Source: Gnetum montanum (taxonomy: Eukaryota > Streptophyta > Gnetopsida > Gnetales > Gnetaceae). From it: DNA of 64,000 nt. The stretch covers positions 855,314 through 919,313 of the forward strand of contig MNCI01007580.1 of the NCBI GenBank assembly GCA_015680685.1. Direction: 5' to 3'. The notes under the pieces are model-generated. The model had not been told where the DNA came from and did not search any database. It saw only the letters and a program-made list of their open reading frames with translations. The translations under genes and the position numbers were made by a program. The first letter of the stretch is position 1. Every line of letters begins with the position of its first letter. Of the stretch, positions 32,082 through 44,900 are shown piece after piece.

Positions 32082-33723
32082 ATGGAAAATAAGAAGGTCC
32101 CTTTTAATGTGCATCTAAGTGACCCAAGAGAGGTAGAGGATAGGCTTCTACCAAACAACGTATAGAGTAGGAGGTGCAATCATTTAGTATCCATCAAAAG
32201 ACTCCTACTACTGTATAATCAAGATAGGCAGATGGTGGAGCTGCTGCTATGCCTAAACAGGGACAACACCTCGCGTTGTCCCCAGAGTGTGTTCAGGCCA
32301 TCCGTGAAAGGTCCACATCAGCTGTAGTGATCATGCAATTGAACTTTAGACCCTTCATAGAATTCACTCCTAAGGTCGTTAGGGACCAACTCAAAGGGTC
32401 CTCATTATGGCCTATCCTCTCTTAAAGTGGTGATTGGTACTTGGGAGAAATGTACTAGTTTTGGCACAATAAGGAAAAAGGCACCATAGTTGACATTTGT
32501 GGTGTGTCTGTCGATTTTTCCACCAAGCCCATTTCAAAAGTGTTAAACCTTCCGAATACAGGGCCAAAGGTTACTCACCTATCCACTCACTTCGATGCTG
32601 ATGCACGAAAGGTTTGGTTGGACAGAGCGTATGGTAAGGAAGATAAGATATATCAAGAGTTGACATTGGAAGAGAGAATCTATTTCAAGATTGATACTTA
32701 TCACATCTTCCCCATAAGAGGATTAAATAGGATTTCAACATATGTGGTAAGAGGAAGTACACTATTGATGGGAAAGGTTAATGTTAACCTACCTCATCTA
32801 TATCTCATGGAGATCTTAAGGAAATTCGAAGAATGCAAGATAGAGAAATTCACGTTACCCTTTCCTTGTCTCATTAGGAAGCTATGCAAGCGTGATGGTA
32901 TTCTAGGGTACACCAATGATGTCCCCAAAAGAGTACAAAATGCTTCATTCTCTAAACTGCTGAAGCCACCAACTCCAAGGAAAAGTGCTGGTGAGACACT
33001 AGAGCTAAAGCTAGAACAAGAGCAAGAACAAATGGTGGGGCCCACTGTAAGTCAAACTACAAGGCCTAGCCAACTTCCAAGCATAGGGCCTAGTCAACAA
33101 CAAGAAGCAGGGCCCAACATGAGCTAGCAAGATCAACCACCGCCACCATTGTAGGATTACCGACTGCTGATGAGCCACCTCAGGGCCATCGCTGAGATGG
33201 TCAGTTGGTGGAGTTGTGATGATGCTAATCTCTTCCATGTCATCGATGATATCATATGGTCCACTGTCTCTATAGATCATGCATGGGGTGAGGTGTCCAT
33301 TTAGATAGGAGGAGGGGAGACTCAATGGTCACAACAAATTTTAGGAAATGTTGTATCCTTTCAGGTGCAACTTGAGACTAGTGAAGGGGCCATAGTGGTG
33401 GTTATGCAGCACCAAGATGCAGTAGGAGATGCAAAAATGATCACAGACCACATCAAACAATCCTTTAACGTCCCTTTTATGACACCGGTAGACTTCATGG
33501 AAGCACATGATTCTCAAACATTGGCTGGTCCCTCGATGACTCCTGTAGAGCATGAGGATGTGCTTGATCGATTGCTACAAATAGGACAAGTAAGGACGTC
33601 CTTGCTTGACATCCCACAAGATGTTATGGCAACACAATTAGACCTCATCTCTACCAAGGGAAATTTGGTCATGGTAGAGATCAAGGCCAAGCATGCAAAA
33701 GTAGAGTCAGTAGATAGAATTTA
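32082..33723 (+). pseudogene. Athila env-like / plant transposon protein ORF relic, element 3
   Basis: The best-preserved part is 32504-33127, 207 codons: VLNLPNTGPKVTHLSTHFD, IYFKIDTYHIFPIRGLNR, STLLMGKVNVNLPHLYL and LPFPCLIRKLCKRDGI. This is the pattern of the putative plant transposon protein domain carried by the ORF between integrase and 3' LTR of Athila elements. Upstream (32082-32500) the frame has stops and a shift. Downstream is a Gln/Pro/Ser-rich stretch (TRPSQLPSIGPSQQQ) and a further frame to 33723. Its role is unknown; the env-like label comes from its position. The gene runs without polypurine tract or U3 straight into LTR sequence at about 33709. Confidence 0.65.
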
Positions 33724-34334
33724 GTTCATTTTTTAGTTCCTCTCAATCCTTTCTCCCAGTGCATGCTTGCAGTGTGATGATTGTAATTGTACAACATCCT
33801 TTATTCGAATGTGACATACTTGGACATGCACATCACCATAAATAAAGATCAAGATTACTTCATCATTGCAGCATTCACTTAGATTAATTACTTAATTTTA
33901 ATTGTTATTAAATGCGAAATGAGTACGACTTAATCATGAGCATCTATGTGTAATTTCTTGGTATCCTAGTAGTATACTCGGGCCATGCACTTGTTAATCC
34001 TAGTGGTAGTCATGCACGAGGCCTAAGATGTGTATGGATGATTAAGGAATGGATGTTCATCGCACTTAGGCTAGCTTAGATTCTCTCTCCCTATCTCCTC
34101 TTAGTATAGCTCTCTCTCTCCCTTTCCCTCCTAGCTTAGCTAAGATTATTTTCCATCACCTCCAGGAGTAGCATTAGTTTAGGAACACATCATATACCTC
34201 ACTCTAAACTAAACCATATGTGACAAAGCAAATACTAGTCTAGGTGTGAAGATAGCAAACTGCGATCAATGAGTAACTATATAGATACCAAAACTAGCTC
34301 GTCTATGGAGTTCAATCAAATCAGTCTTGAAATA
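33709..34334 (+). repeat. Athila-like LTR lacking both ends, element 3
   Basis: From GTCAGTAGATAGAATTTAG it follows the 5' LTR from its base 27138 on. The first 180 bases (U3 with the GATATC array and TATA box) are missing. It breaks off near 34333, about 55 bases short of the LTR end. Copia sequence resumes beyond. Confidence 0.75.
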
Positions 34335-34379
34335 ATACATGGAAAAACTTCATAAATAGAATAAGATAATCCCTCATCA

Positions 34380-35618
34380 TCTCAAAAGGATACTCAAGAA
34401 GTGCAGCTACTTAATTATGTAGCCTTCAATTTAATTAAAGAAATAAAGCAAGATTCTTGGATTATAGAAAGTGGATGCTCCAATCACATGACACCCCACA
34501 AAATGTATCTTCTAAATTACAAAATAAACAATAATCTTGGTAACATCAAAATTGGAGATGGAAAATACTTAGTCATAGTAGGAATAGGAGATTATGTAGT
34601 TAAATTAAATAATAAATAAAAATTCATCATTTCCAATGTGTACAACCCTCTCATATCTATTGAACAAGTCTCTAATGGAGGAAATAGTGTCCATTTTAAG
34701 AGTAATGGTGAAGAAATCATGAAAATCAAAGCCCTGAATAACAAAATATATTATCTTAAATGCAACAATCTCAATTAAAAAGGAGACATCATAAGCAACC
34801 ATTCTACTCAAGAAAAGCATATCCTCACAGGAGAAGCCAATCACACTTCAGATAAAGATGAAATCAAGAAAAGGATAATGAGGATATCAACAAGTTCAAA
34901 CTTTGGTATGAAAGGCTTGGTCACACCTCCTATCACAAAATTGAAAGAATGATAAAATAGGAAAAAGGTATAGGAATAAAAATTTCAAATATACCTTAAC
35001 ACAAATATGAGACTTGCATATAAGGAAAGCAAATCAATTCTTATCATAACTTTCATGTGATAAAGAAGGAAAAATCATTTGATCTTTTGCACATGGATCT
35101 TGTTGGGTCAATGCCCACCATTTTGATAGGCGAGGTAAATTACTTCATAGTCATGATAGACAACTACTTAAGATACACTTGGACTTACAATTTAAGGAAA
35201 AAGAATGAAGCCATCAAATACATTGAAACTTTCCAAAAATTGATTTAAAACTTTATGAATGTTAAGATTAAAGCCATTAAATCAAAAAATGAAGTAAATT
35301 CATAAATAAAGAATTTAACAAGTTTTGTAAAAAAATGGCATCTTTCATCAGATCACTTGTGGATATAGCACACAATCAAATGGAATAGTTGAAAGTAGAA
35401 CAATATAAGACATGGCAAGGTGCTTACTAAAGCATGCCTTGCTATCTAACCAATATTAGATTATGACCATCATAGGTGCTTGTTATATTTTTAATTGAAT
35501 CATTACCAAAAAATGAAAATAGATTTTCATATCAAGTCCTATACAATAGCATCCCTAACCTGAGTCATATAAGAATATTTGGATGTTACTATTATGTAAA
35601 GATCCAAAAATAATTCAT
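34380..35618 (+). pseudogene. Ty1/copia protease remnant, gag-pre-integrase and integrase
   Basis: The continuation of the copia relic at 26143. WIIESGCSNHMTPHKM (34455) is the conserved segment after copia protease. LWYERLGHTSYHKIERM (34905) with CI.GKQ (35015) is the integrase zinc module. FDLLHMDLVGSMPT and YFIVMIDNYLRYTW (35080-35180) belong to the integrase core, of which later parts (VEKWHLSSDH, GIVES) are only traceable in other frames. Many stops. It ends where the LTR of element 4 begins at 35619. Confidence 0.7.
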
Positions 35619-36472
35619 TGATGATAAATCATATTTTTCAATGCTTTGATATCGAGATGGCTACGATATCGAGTACACGATATCAGGTACGCGATATCAT
35701 GGCCTAAGATGCGATATCATACATTCGATATCGTAGGGTTACTCCTGGGTCTATAAATACAACACCCATGGGCACAATTGGGAGTAGGTTTTTAGCAGTT
35801 AGTAGTGAAACTCTTGCAGTTTTTCTATTCAAAAGTTAGAATATTTTCGAAGTGCCTGCAGTAGGAGGTCTAAGTGTGAATGGATCTTTATTCAAGCAAT
35901 GATGTACTTGAGCACATCATTGTGTTGGCAATAAAGACAAGCTCTTTGATCCATTCCTTAAAACACTTGAGATTTTCTTTCTTATGCATTTACATATTAT
36001 TATTTCTTGCAATTTACATTAATTTTATTTATGCAATAATTAATTTTGATCAATTAAGAAAATCGTTAAATTACACAAGCACAACCCCTTTCAGCATACG
36101 TGTGACACTTGGTAGCTCAGAAACAATTAGTGTTTGAAAGCCCAGTAGTGTTCATACAAAGTTTAGGATGTGTCTGAGAAGTGGGAATGGTTACTTATGT
36201 TAGGCTAGATTAGACTATAGTTTATTTAGCAATTAATTGCTTTTACTTTTAAATCATGGTTACTTTTATTCTTGTTCTAGGTGAGTAATTCCATAAAAAA
36301 ACAAAATAATAAAAATCATATGCCTCAGTCACACTTAACCATATAATTGCATTCCACAAGTGGGACTGGGAAGACAACGAATGAACAACATGCACACACT
36401 GGATTTGACTGGATTGCACGTGAACACTTGTGATTCATATGGTTGGGTGTAGGGATACCTTGTTACTCATCA
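35619..36472 (+). repeat. Element 4 5' LTR (854 bp)
   Basis: Starts TGATGATAAATCAT and ends GTTACTCATCA. It is followed by TTGGTGCCATTTATAGGGTC, a decayed tRNA-Asp-type primer site at 36474-36492. It aligns with the other Athila-like LTRs in its U3 array and 3' end, but is more diverged in the middle. Confidence 0.8.
35648..35759 (+). promoter_or_regulatory. GATATC palindrome array and TATA box of element 4 LTR
   Basis: Six exact GATATC hexamers between 35648 and 35732, spaced about 14, 14, 14, 17 and 20 bases (not in that order), then TATAAATA at 35752. This is the most regular of the four arrays. Confidence 0.7.
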
Positions 36473-36629
36473 TTGGTGCCATTTATAGGGTCTATAGTTC
36501 TTTGTGTGCTATCTAAGCCTAGTGAAATTTAGTAACCTCATTGTTTGAACCCTAAGAGTCAAATCCTATAGAAATAAAAAAGTATTATCATTAAATTAAA
36601 TCTTAATTTCACATTTTTTATTAACACAA

Positions 36630-38420
36630 AATGTCTTTTTCTCATAGGATCCCATATCCACCCAAGGTATTTCAAGTACTTCAACAATACTGAGTGGTAT
36701 ATGCTCATCCCGATGAGTATGTACTAGACTTTGCCTTCATCTTACATGAAGATGAACTAATGTGGTGGCACGATATGGAAGGAAACATTGTGTTGCCACC
36801 TGACCAATCTATTCCAACAATGCTCCAACTAATGCTCACATGACATAGGCTTCAACATCTCCATGGAGAATACGAGATGCCAGATCCCAACTCAATGGAT
36901 TATCATTCCACTGAAGCGTAAAGATTAAGGGATTGGTAGTTAGAGCACCAACATGAGCTTATGAAGGGCAAGGGGTCAAACATCTTTCCATCTCCGCTTG
37001 GCCCAATAGATGAAGGTGACCATTTCTTTAGTGATTCTCCTCTCTTTAACTTTGTTCAAGAAGCTCTCAACCAGAATGTACAATCTGCAATCCATAATCC
37101 AGGTTTTGTCAAAACGGATCCAATGACAAAAATGGATCTAGAGAAGCAAGTCAAGAAAAGGGGAGTAAAGGAGATCATGATTACAATTGTGGTTGCAAGC
37201 ATCAAAGGAAGGATGATAGGCATCAGTGTGGATCAAATTCCCTTTCTCCTTCCCCTTCATCATCATTTTCTTCTTCTTCATCTAGTTTAGATCATGGCTG
37301 CAAAAGAAATAACTATGATGGAGGTGACTGATGAGACCAAAATAATAGAAGGGACCATCGGTACAGTCATGACCGAATACGTGGACAATCTAGAGAGGCC
37401 CATCATCAAGAAAGAAGGGCTAGTAGGGAACATTGTAGGCACCACCATCATGGCCTTGATAAACCTCTACTTTCTCCTCGGGGTATGTTAAACATTGCAG
37501 AGGCTGTGAGGATTCCAACAAGGCATGTGAAGGATAGCAGAATAAAGAGGCTGAATATGAACAACATTCCTCAATTCAAGGGAGGATATGATGCTGATCC
37601 ACAAAATCATCTTTAGGCCTTCCAAGATGCACGTTCCTTGCAAAATATTGAAAATTATTAGAAAAATTTGAAATTATTTCTAAGGACACTTATAAAAGAA
37701 GCAAAAAGTTGGTATCGGTCCTTGGAACCAGAATCAATTAGGTGGTGGAGTACAATGTTGGAACTATTCAATGAAAAATATCAAACATACTCCCGAGTAT
37801 CCAATCTAAGGAAACAAATTCAAGTGTGGAAACAAGGGAATCATGAGCCCTTGGATGCTACTATTGACCAATACTACTCTTTGTTGCATAGGTGTCCCAA
37901 CCATGGATACTCTCAGCTTGATTAGCTTTGCCATATCGTAGATAGGTTGTAGTCCAAAACTAGGAAAACCCTTGGTGTCTATGCTGAAGGGAGATTGATA
38001 GAGTTGAGTGTCCATCGAATTCAAAAATTAATTGAGTAGGTAGCTAAGAAGGAGGGAGAGTTGAGAAAACATGAAAGTGCAGAAGAATACAATAGAGATC
38101 CTTCTATTCAGAAAAAGGGGGTTAGATTTTATGACAATGAGGATGAATTCACCAGAGATGAGGTAATTAATTAGAAAACATTTTCATTCTAGAAATTTCA
38201 ATTAGAAATCATGGCTAAGGTTGATCAATAATGAGACTCCATGGACAATAGGTTTCAAGCTATTCTAAAAATTGCTGAAGAGTCCAAGGAGCAAGGTGGT
38301 GAGCGAGAGCGTTAGAGACATAAGGAGGCTGAACACATTATATCTAAGGGTAAAGGTAAAATGGCTGCAATAGTGATGGCTATAGATAGCAATTCAGATG
38401 ATGATGGTGGATGTGATGTT
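36630..38420 (+). pseudogene. Element 4 gag relic
   Basis: Starts near ATGTCTTTTTCTCATAGG (36630). The capsid core is at 37530-38040: NIPQFKGGYDADPQNHL, LIKEAKSWYRSLEPESI, LELFNEKYQTYSRVSNL and YYSLLHRCPNHGYS. It is homologous to the element 3 gag, with the same order of motifs. A Glu/Lys-rich region follows, then a broken zinc knuckle (CDVC.YEHPKGCY, 38417). Stops at about 37614, 37662 and 37925 among others. Confidence 0.75.
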
Positions 38421-39660
38421 TGCTAGTATGAACATCCTAAGGGATGTTATCTAGTTGTATCACACTTACAGGAATCTAGGATGTATTCCTTGCATCCATG
38501 ACTTGCACAAAGGTAAACACCCAAAAGATTGCCATATCCACAAGGTAATCCTCAACAATTCCACCAACCACAGAAATATTATTCAAGTGGAACTCCTTTG
38601 CAACCCTATGAATTGTATTAGTAGTGGCAGCAACCACAATCATGGGCATTTCCACCTCCAAGACAAAAATACCCTTACTAATAACTAGATCCCTATGGTT
38701 ACTATGTTCAGCAACCTTCATCTCCAAGGGACTCATCTAGTCATATTGCTGCTTACCAATCTCACCACTAGCCTCCTAAAACATACCAATCGCCCTATCC
38801 AAGGAGGGATACCACCTACTACCCTGATGCACCTCCTGTTCCTACACCTACTTCTCCATCTCTTACACAAATACCACCTACTTCATCCATGTAGGGTGAA
38901 TTTCCTACACAACCATAGCAAAGGAATACTACGAGGGTAGTTAACCTACAATCAATTAACCCATCCAGTGGGTTGGAATCACAAACAAAGAAAAGATCCT
39001 TCTTTCAACCTTGCAGCCCACCAAAGCCCTTGGATACATTGGTGGTTGGTAACCCTACTCCTTCAACTTCCTCTATTTCCTCTCTATTCGAGTCCTCTTC
39101 AAACCAAAATCCTACTCGAATCCACACTAAAATGCTGACACATGCTATATCCAATTGGATTCGAGCTAGTAATCTACCCAAAAAAGTAGCTAATCCCAGG
39201 AGTCCACTAGTTTACTTGTAGATTACTGGGAATGAGCCTTGCAAAGCTCTTCTTGACTCTAGTTTTGGTGTTAATCTGATCTTGCATGAGATGTACACAA
39301 TGTGGAACCTTCCTCCCTTGAAGAAGAGCAACATCTAGTTAGAACTAGTGGACCAGTCCATCACTGTTCCATTGGAACTGGTTGAAGACATCGTCACCAC
39401 CATTTTTGGGTGGTCATATCCCACTGATTTCCTAGTAATCAAAGTGAAGAACTGTAAGGGGAACTTTACAATTATTATGGGAAGGGCATGGCTAAGTACC
39501 ATGGTTGCTAAAATGAGCATTAGAGATCTTTCCCTGGAGATATCAAAAGCAAATAAATTTGGAAAGATCAAGAAGAAGAGAGTTTCATGTATCGCCTATA
39601 GTGATTCAGGGTGCCATTGTGTGCAGAAGTTATGGTTAGTAAAGTAAGCATCTATCTCTA
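38421..39660 (+). pseudogene. Element 4 Gag tail and retropepsin
   Basis: The first part is Pro/Gln/Ser/Tyr-rich with several stops. A readable frame from about 38973 gives LDTLVVGNPTPSTSS, then the protease: NEPCKALLDSSFGVNLI (39225-39280; D-S-S in place of D-S/T-G), DQSITVPLELVEDIV, and FTIIMGRAWLSTM (39460), which is the I-x-G-R-x-W-L segment of gypsy proteases. A stop splits it at about 39340. Not functional. Confidence 0.7.
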
Positions 39661-39899
39661 CATGCAAGCAGTGTGCACCAGAATTTGATATCCAAAGATG
39701 TCTATAAGTAGTAGCCACAAAACAAGAAGGCACCTAGTGGCTAACAGCTGATACTAGTATCAGTACATTATGCATGGAATTGATTGAGGGCCTAATGTAC
39801 AAGCACGTTGCAAGTATGGATGAACTCGAGCAAGTTCATCACCAACTCTTGGAAGGAGTACATGATGATGTCAATTAGGATGAGCTAGAAATTCCTGAT

Positions 39900-41440
39900 A
39901 ATTTTAAACAAGAGCCCCTTGAATTGAAGATGCTACCTGCTAGAATGAAGTACGTATTTTTGAAAAATGGGAAGCCAATTATCATTAATTCCAAGCTTGC
40001 TACAAAACAGATGAAAATTTTGATAAAAATTATGGAAAAGTGGTCAGCAGCCTTTGCTTGGTCATATTTCTAGCTCATTAGGATAGATCCACGAATATGC
40101 TAGCATAGGATATAAAACGACCCTGCCATCAAGCCAAAACAACAACCATAGTGGCATTTGAATCCCAAGTTAAAATAGGTTGTCAAAGAGGAGATTGAAC
40201 AACTCCTCAAAGTAGGATTCATTTACCCTATCATAGATAGTGAGTGGGTCAGCCCACTTGTGATCATGCCAAAGAAAGAAGTCAAATGGCAAGTGTGCAT
40301 TCACTTTCAGCTGCTCAACATGGCAACTTTCAAAGATCATTTTTCGTTGCCTTTCATTAACCAAGTTTTGGACACCATTTCAGGGCACAACTTTTACAGC
40401 TTTCTAGATGGTTATAGTGGCTATAACCAAATTAGGATTGCACCAGAGGACCAGGGAAAGACAACTTTCACAAGTTCTTGGGGGACTTTTGCCTATCGAA
40501 AGATGCCATTTGGTATATGTGATGCCCTAGTCACATTTTAATGATTATTTTTTAGCATTTTCTAACAGTAGATAAGGTAGTAGGGTAGAATTTTTTATAG
40601 ATGATTTTTCTACCTATAGAGCTATGTTCGAGCAAGCCTTGGACCATCTTGAGTAGGTGTTGAAAAGATGTGTCGAAACAAACCTCTGGCTCAATTGGAA
40701 AAAGAGTTATTTTATGGTTCAAGAAGGCACAGTCTTAGGGCATCGCATTTCAAAAGTAGATATCAAGGTGGACCCTGAAAAAATGAAGGTCATCCAATGA
40801 ATAACTCATCAACCTGAAACAGTCAAGGAAGTTTGGTCATTTCTTGGTCATACTGGCTACTACAAAAAATTCATTGAGAATTTTTCCAAAATAATTGATA
40901 AAGAAGGATGCATCATTCATCTGGACCCTTACATGTGAATCAACATTTCAATAGTTAAAGCAAAAGCTTGTTGAAACTTCCATTCTTCAAGCACCATATT
41001 AGTCCAAACCATTTCATGTGATGACTGATGCATCAAATTATGCTTTGGGGGTAGTGCTTACATAGATGGATGATCAAAAACGTCCATATTACGTTCACTA
41101 TGCAAGCTAGAGAATTCCAGGTGCACAACTAAACTACACCACCACAGAAAAGGAGTTGATGGTAGTGGTGTTTTCTTTAGAGAAGTTTAGGCACTATGTG
41201 CTTGGCAATAAAGTGTTTGTGCACACAGATCATAGTGCCATTAGATTTTTAATGAACAAGCCAATGGTGAGCCCCTGGGTCATACGATGGCTCATGATTT
41301 TGTAGGAGTTCAATCTCACAATGGTAGATCATAAAGGTGTGCAGAATGTGGTTACAGATCACTTATCGCGACTAAGATGGGATGACAAGGAGAAAGAAAG
41401 TCCTTTATCTGACTAATTCCCTGATGAATCTCTCCTTGCA
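39900..41440 (+). pseudogene. Element 4 reverse transcriptase and RNase H
   Basis: RT fingers and palm: EEIEQLLKVGFIYPI, WVSPLVIMPKKE, FSLPFINQVLDTISGH, FYSFLDGYSGYNQIRIAPED and YRKMPFGICDA (40180-40540), then the catalytic FIDDF (40595). The thumb has VLGHRIS and WSFLGHTGYYKKFI. RNase H: VMTDASNYALG, TTTEKELMVVVFSLEKFRHY and VHTDHSAIRFLMNKP (41020-41260), with DHLSRL at the end. At least ten stops. Order and motifs are typical of Athila-like gypsy RT. Confidence 0.8.
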
Positions 41441-41449
41441 GGTGCTATT

Positions 41450-41930
41450 AATGCATAAATGCCCAATGAACTAAAATGGTACGACACCATCCTCACTTAC
41501 ATACTCAAGCAAGAACTATCGCAAGGGCTGGACACTAGAAAGAAACAACAGTTTCTTCACTAGGTCAACTATTTCATGCAGATTAATGAAAATATTTACA
41601 AGGTTTGTCCTGATGGCCTGGTACATTGGTGTGTCCCTGATACGGATCAATTGCACATTTTCTAGGATGCCACAAAGGTCCTTGTGGGGGCCATTATGTT
41701 GGGAGATGCATGGCTATAAAAATCCTCATGGTAGGATATTATTGGCCAAAAATCTTCAAGGATGCACACCAATTCATCTATGCTTGTGATCATTGCCAAA
41801 GGAATGGTGTAATGACAACTTGAATGGAGGGACCACAACAATGGATACAACCTCTCAAACCATTCAACATTTTGGGCATTGACTTTATGGGAATAGTTTA
41901 TAATATTAATAGTTTGCTATATTGCTAGCC
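41450..41930 (+). pseudogene. Element 4 integrase, N-terminal part
   Basis: Fragments of the zinc module are seen: a frame with ENIYKVCPDGLVHWCVPD (41589), a degenerate GGH region, and the second Cys pair as CDHCQRNG (41790). The core begins IQPLKPFNILGIDFMGIV (41850-41895) and then stops. The remaining two thirds of integrase are absent. Confidence 0.6.
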
Positions 41931-44900
41931 TAGGGGCATGTTATCTAATTTGACTTTATCCTAAATAAAAAATAGCTATTAATAGAGAAAACTGTGTAGT
42001 TTTCATGGAGAAAAGTGATAGAAGATGATATTGGATGGTCAAATAGAAAGGTCTAGAACTACAGTATATGCTACACAGTGTAAGGAAGTCTAGTTTGTTA
42101 AGGAAGATGGTTATAGTAGAAGTGATGAAGTATGATAGTGATGCTGCAAGCTATGAAAATTTATAAAAAGAAATGATTAGCCAAAAGAAAGATTTTAGAA
42201 TTATCTACCACCTTGAAGAAAAGTTGAAATTCTAATTTTGAGAGTTTGATACAAAGATCCAACATTAAACCAACACCATGCAATGTATTTAGATGGATGC
42301 ATAAGATTTCTACATTTAAAAAATTGTTTGGACTAAGGATTCAAGACAAGATTAGAAAAGAAAATCATGTAAACTTAAATTAATTTGATTTGGTTGAGTT
42401 AGCAAAGGAAACCTAAATACTACATCAACTATAAAGCATCCTACATTATTTCCTTATCTTTAAACTACTAAGATTTTCCATAGCAATGAGTTAGAACTAC
42501 ATACTTTAGGAATTAAATGTTGTTACAATTGATTTTTAGTTGTGCTTTGTCTATTAGTATAAGTATTTTCTTTAAAATAAGCTAATTGTGAAGAAACTTC
42601 TTAGACAATTGAAACATGAGAAAAAATGTGAGTGGAGGAACTACACAGTTGGGCATTACACTGGCTGTTGGGATCTAAAATTGTTTTTGCTACTTAGTTT
42701 GTTTCTTCTACTTAGTTACATTATTAAAAAGATGACTTAATCATATTATTATTTTCTCTTTTAATATTTTACATGTAATTATAACCAATCACCTTTATGT
42801 CTAAAGATAACCTATGAGAAGTCTTTAAAATAGTCTAGGTACCTAGCTATAACTCAATATTAAACTCTCACTCTCTCATCTAGATAACAAAATAAGTAAT
42901 TATATATGGAATACATCCAGAAAGTCCTACATCATAGGAAGCTAATCTAACTCTACTATCTCTAAATCGTATACTGAGATCATGTAACAACTGTGCCCCT
43001 TCTAAAACATCCATCATAACACACCAAAAGATACCAAATCTAACTAGACTAATCATATATAAGTTTGGATCTTTATTGACTAGGATTTTGAAATTCTAAC
43101 CATGATTCTGCATTGTTAGATTCCTCTTTGACCTTGCTATCTCACTCTTATCTTACCTTATCTTCATCGTCCAATTAAGCCTTAGATTTTTTATGGGTAA
43201 TGGTAAGGTTATATCACATGACACAATTTCTTTGTCTCCCATATCTAAGATGCAATTTATTTTTTCTCCCATTTTTGAAGATCCACATTAGTTGACATTG
43301 TGTAACCTTACATCATAATTTTTGAAATCTATGATTAATTGCAAGATCTATGATAAATCTCAAGCAAACATTAAAGTCAATTCAAAATCAGATGAAAGAT
43401 TTAATGTAATGAATAGTGTTATATTTTTTTCTTTTTTAATTTTAATATCTTATTTATTGCTAATTCTGATACCAATCAAAATCGAAAATTTCTATATTTA
43501 ACTTTCCACTTTTACTAAGCTCTTGGATGAAAGTAATTGGAAAATTCCACTACCAACATGGATAGATATAATTGCATTTTGTAAACCTCCAACTTGAACA
43601 CCAGTTGATGGCAAGGATGGTCATCACCAACATTCTTCCTTCCACTCACATCACCTATGTGCTTAGCCTTGCACTTCGTGTCATGAAGGCATTGAAGTAT
43701 GACGAGGAAGCAAATTTTGCTACCTCTTAATAAGGTATCTCATGTATCATTACAATGATGATGCCTTAAAATTATGTTTTTCATTTCTTACTTCAACAAT
43801 CCTTTGTAACTATGGAGTTCCTAAGCTACAAACAAGAAAAAAAATGCACCTCTCCATTTTCAAGAATGATGCCTTTGCCTATTCTTTGATGATGTACACA
43901 AATGTTGGCTTGTTCATGAAGGAATCAAAGGAACTGGGTTCTTCATTCGTTCCAAAGGCCAATGAATTTCATGGATTCTAGGATGAAGTTTGGTTCTAGT
44001 TGCATGAGATCCAATCCACATAGAGGGAGATCCTCATAGTACTTCAGAAGATTAGCTCAACCATCTCCACCATCGACAAAAGGATGGCAGACATTGAAAA
44101 ACATGTTCACCCTCAAATCCATGATGATGATGAGGGGGTAGAACCCTCTAATTTTGAGGAGGATATGGAAGTGGAAGTAGGCTCAAAGGCTTAATGCAAG
44201 CCTTAAATATAAATTTAATTTTTTTATTTGATGGTTGTTTAAACATTAAGAATGCTGGATAAGTTTAATTTTGTGTTGTTATTTTGATACTGGACAATTA
44301 ACAGTTATGTTCTTTTTGTTAAATGTATACACGTTTTGATTTTTTATGGCCAAAAATATTTTTGGGGATTGTAGTAGCATAATTTTATTTTTTTAGTTAA
44401 ATGTATATATATTTTTCATTGCATTAATTTTACCTTTGTGGCTAGGCACTAGCCAAAGGCTAGTCAGGAGCTATGTTAAACCCCAAAATTGCTTTAGTTC
44501 TTAACATTATAAATTGGTATTTTTATTTTTTTACTATTTTCATATGTTTAAGATAATAAATTTTGGTAGTTTAAGTCCATAAGTATTGATTTCTCCTTTA
44601 ATCTTATGTATCACAGGAAATTGTAGGAGCAATGGAGATCGATATCGATATATCAATCCTCATGGAGGCAGCAATATAGATCGATAACATGAATTTTGAA
44701 AAAGAAAGTCTTTAGAAGAATATGAGATATCAATTTGTATAGAAAGGTGTGATTTGAACTGATGATCAAGGAAGACAAAATTAGTAATCCACCTTGATGA
44801 AGATCTAAATTGATTGTTATCAAATTCTTTGATACCAATTGATTATTCTTGTATGTTATTCATAGTATAAACAAAGAATCTCAACTTTATATTACGAAAG

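Larger units (their letters stand above)
26957..34334 (+). mobile_element. Element 3: rearranged Athila-like Ty3/gypsy element inserted in a copia element
   Basis: Contains a 5' LTR (26957-27816), primer site, gag relic, an LTR fragment (30130-30346), a U3-like fragment (31495-31575), an env-like ORF relic (32082-33723) and an LTR lacking both ends (33709-34334). No protease, RT or integrase was found. It may be a composite of two or more related copies. ATACA at 26952-26956 and 34335-34339 could be its target duplication, but the right LTR end is eroded, so this is weak. Confidence 0.65.
35619..41930 (+). mobile_element. Element 4: Athila-like Ty3/gypsy element, 3' truncated
   Basis: 5' LTR (35619-36472), decayed primer site, gag (36630-38420), protease (38973-39650), RT and RNase H (39900-41440) and the start of integrase (41450-41930). 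No 3' LTR or env-like ORF follows. Many stops and frameshifts. The domain order and the LTR and gag similarity to element 3 support Athila-like affiliation. Confidence 0.8.

Noticed and set aside
44827-44837. Minus-strand TGGTATCAAAG, and TGGTATCAG at 43466-43474, as further primer binding sites
   Set aside because: No LTR end, gag or paired repeat could be linked to either one.
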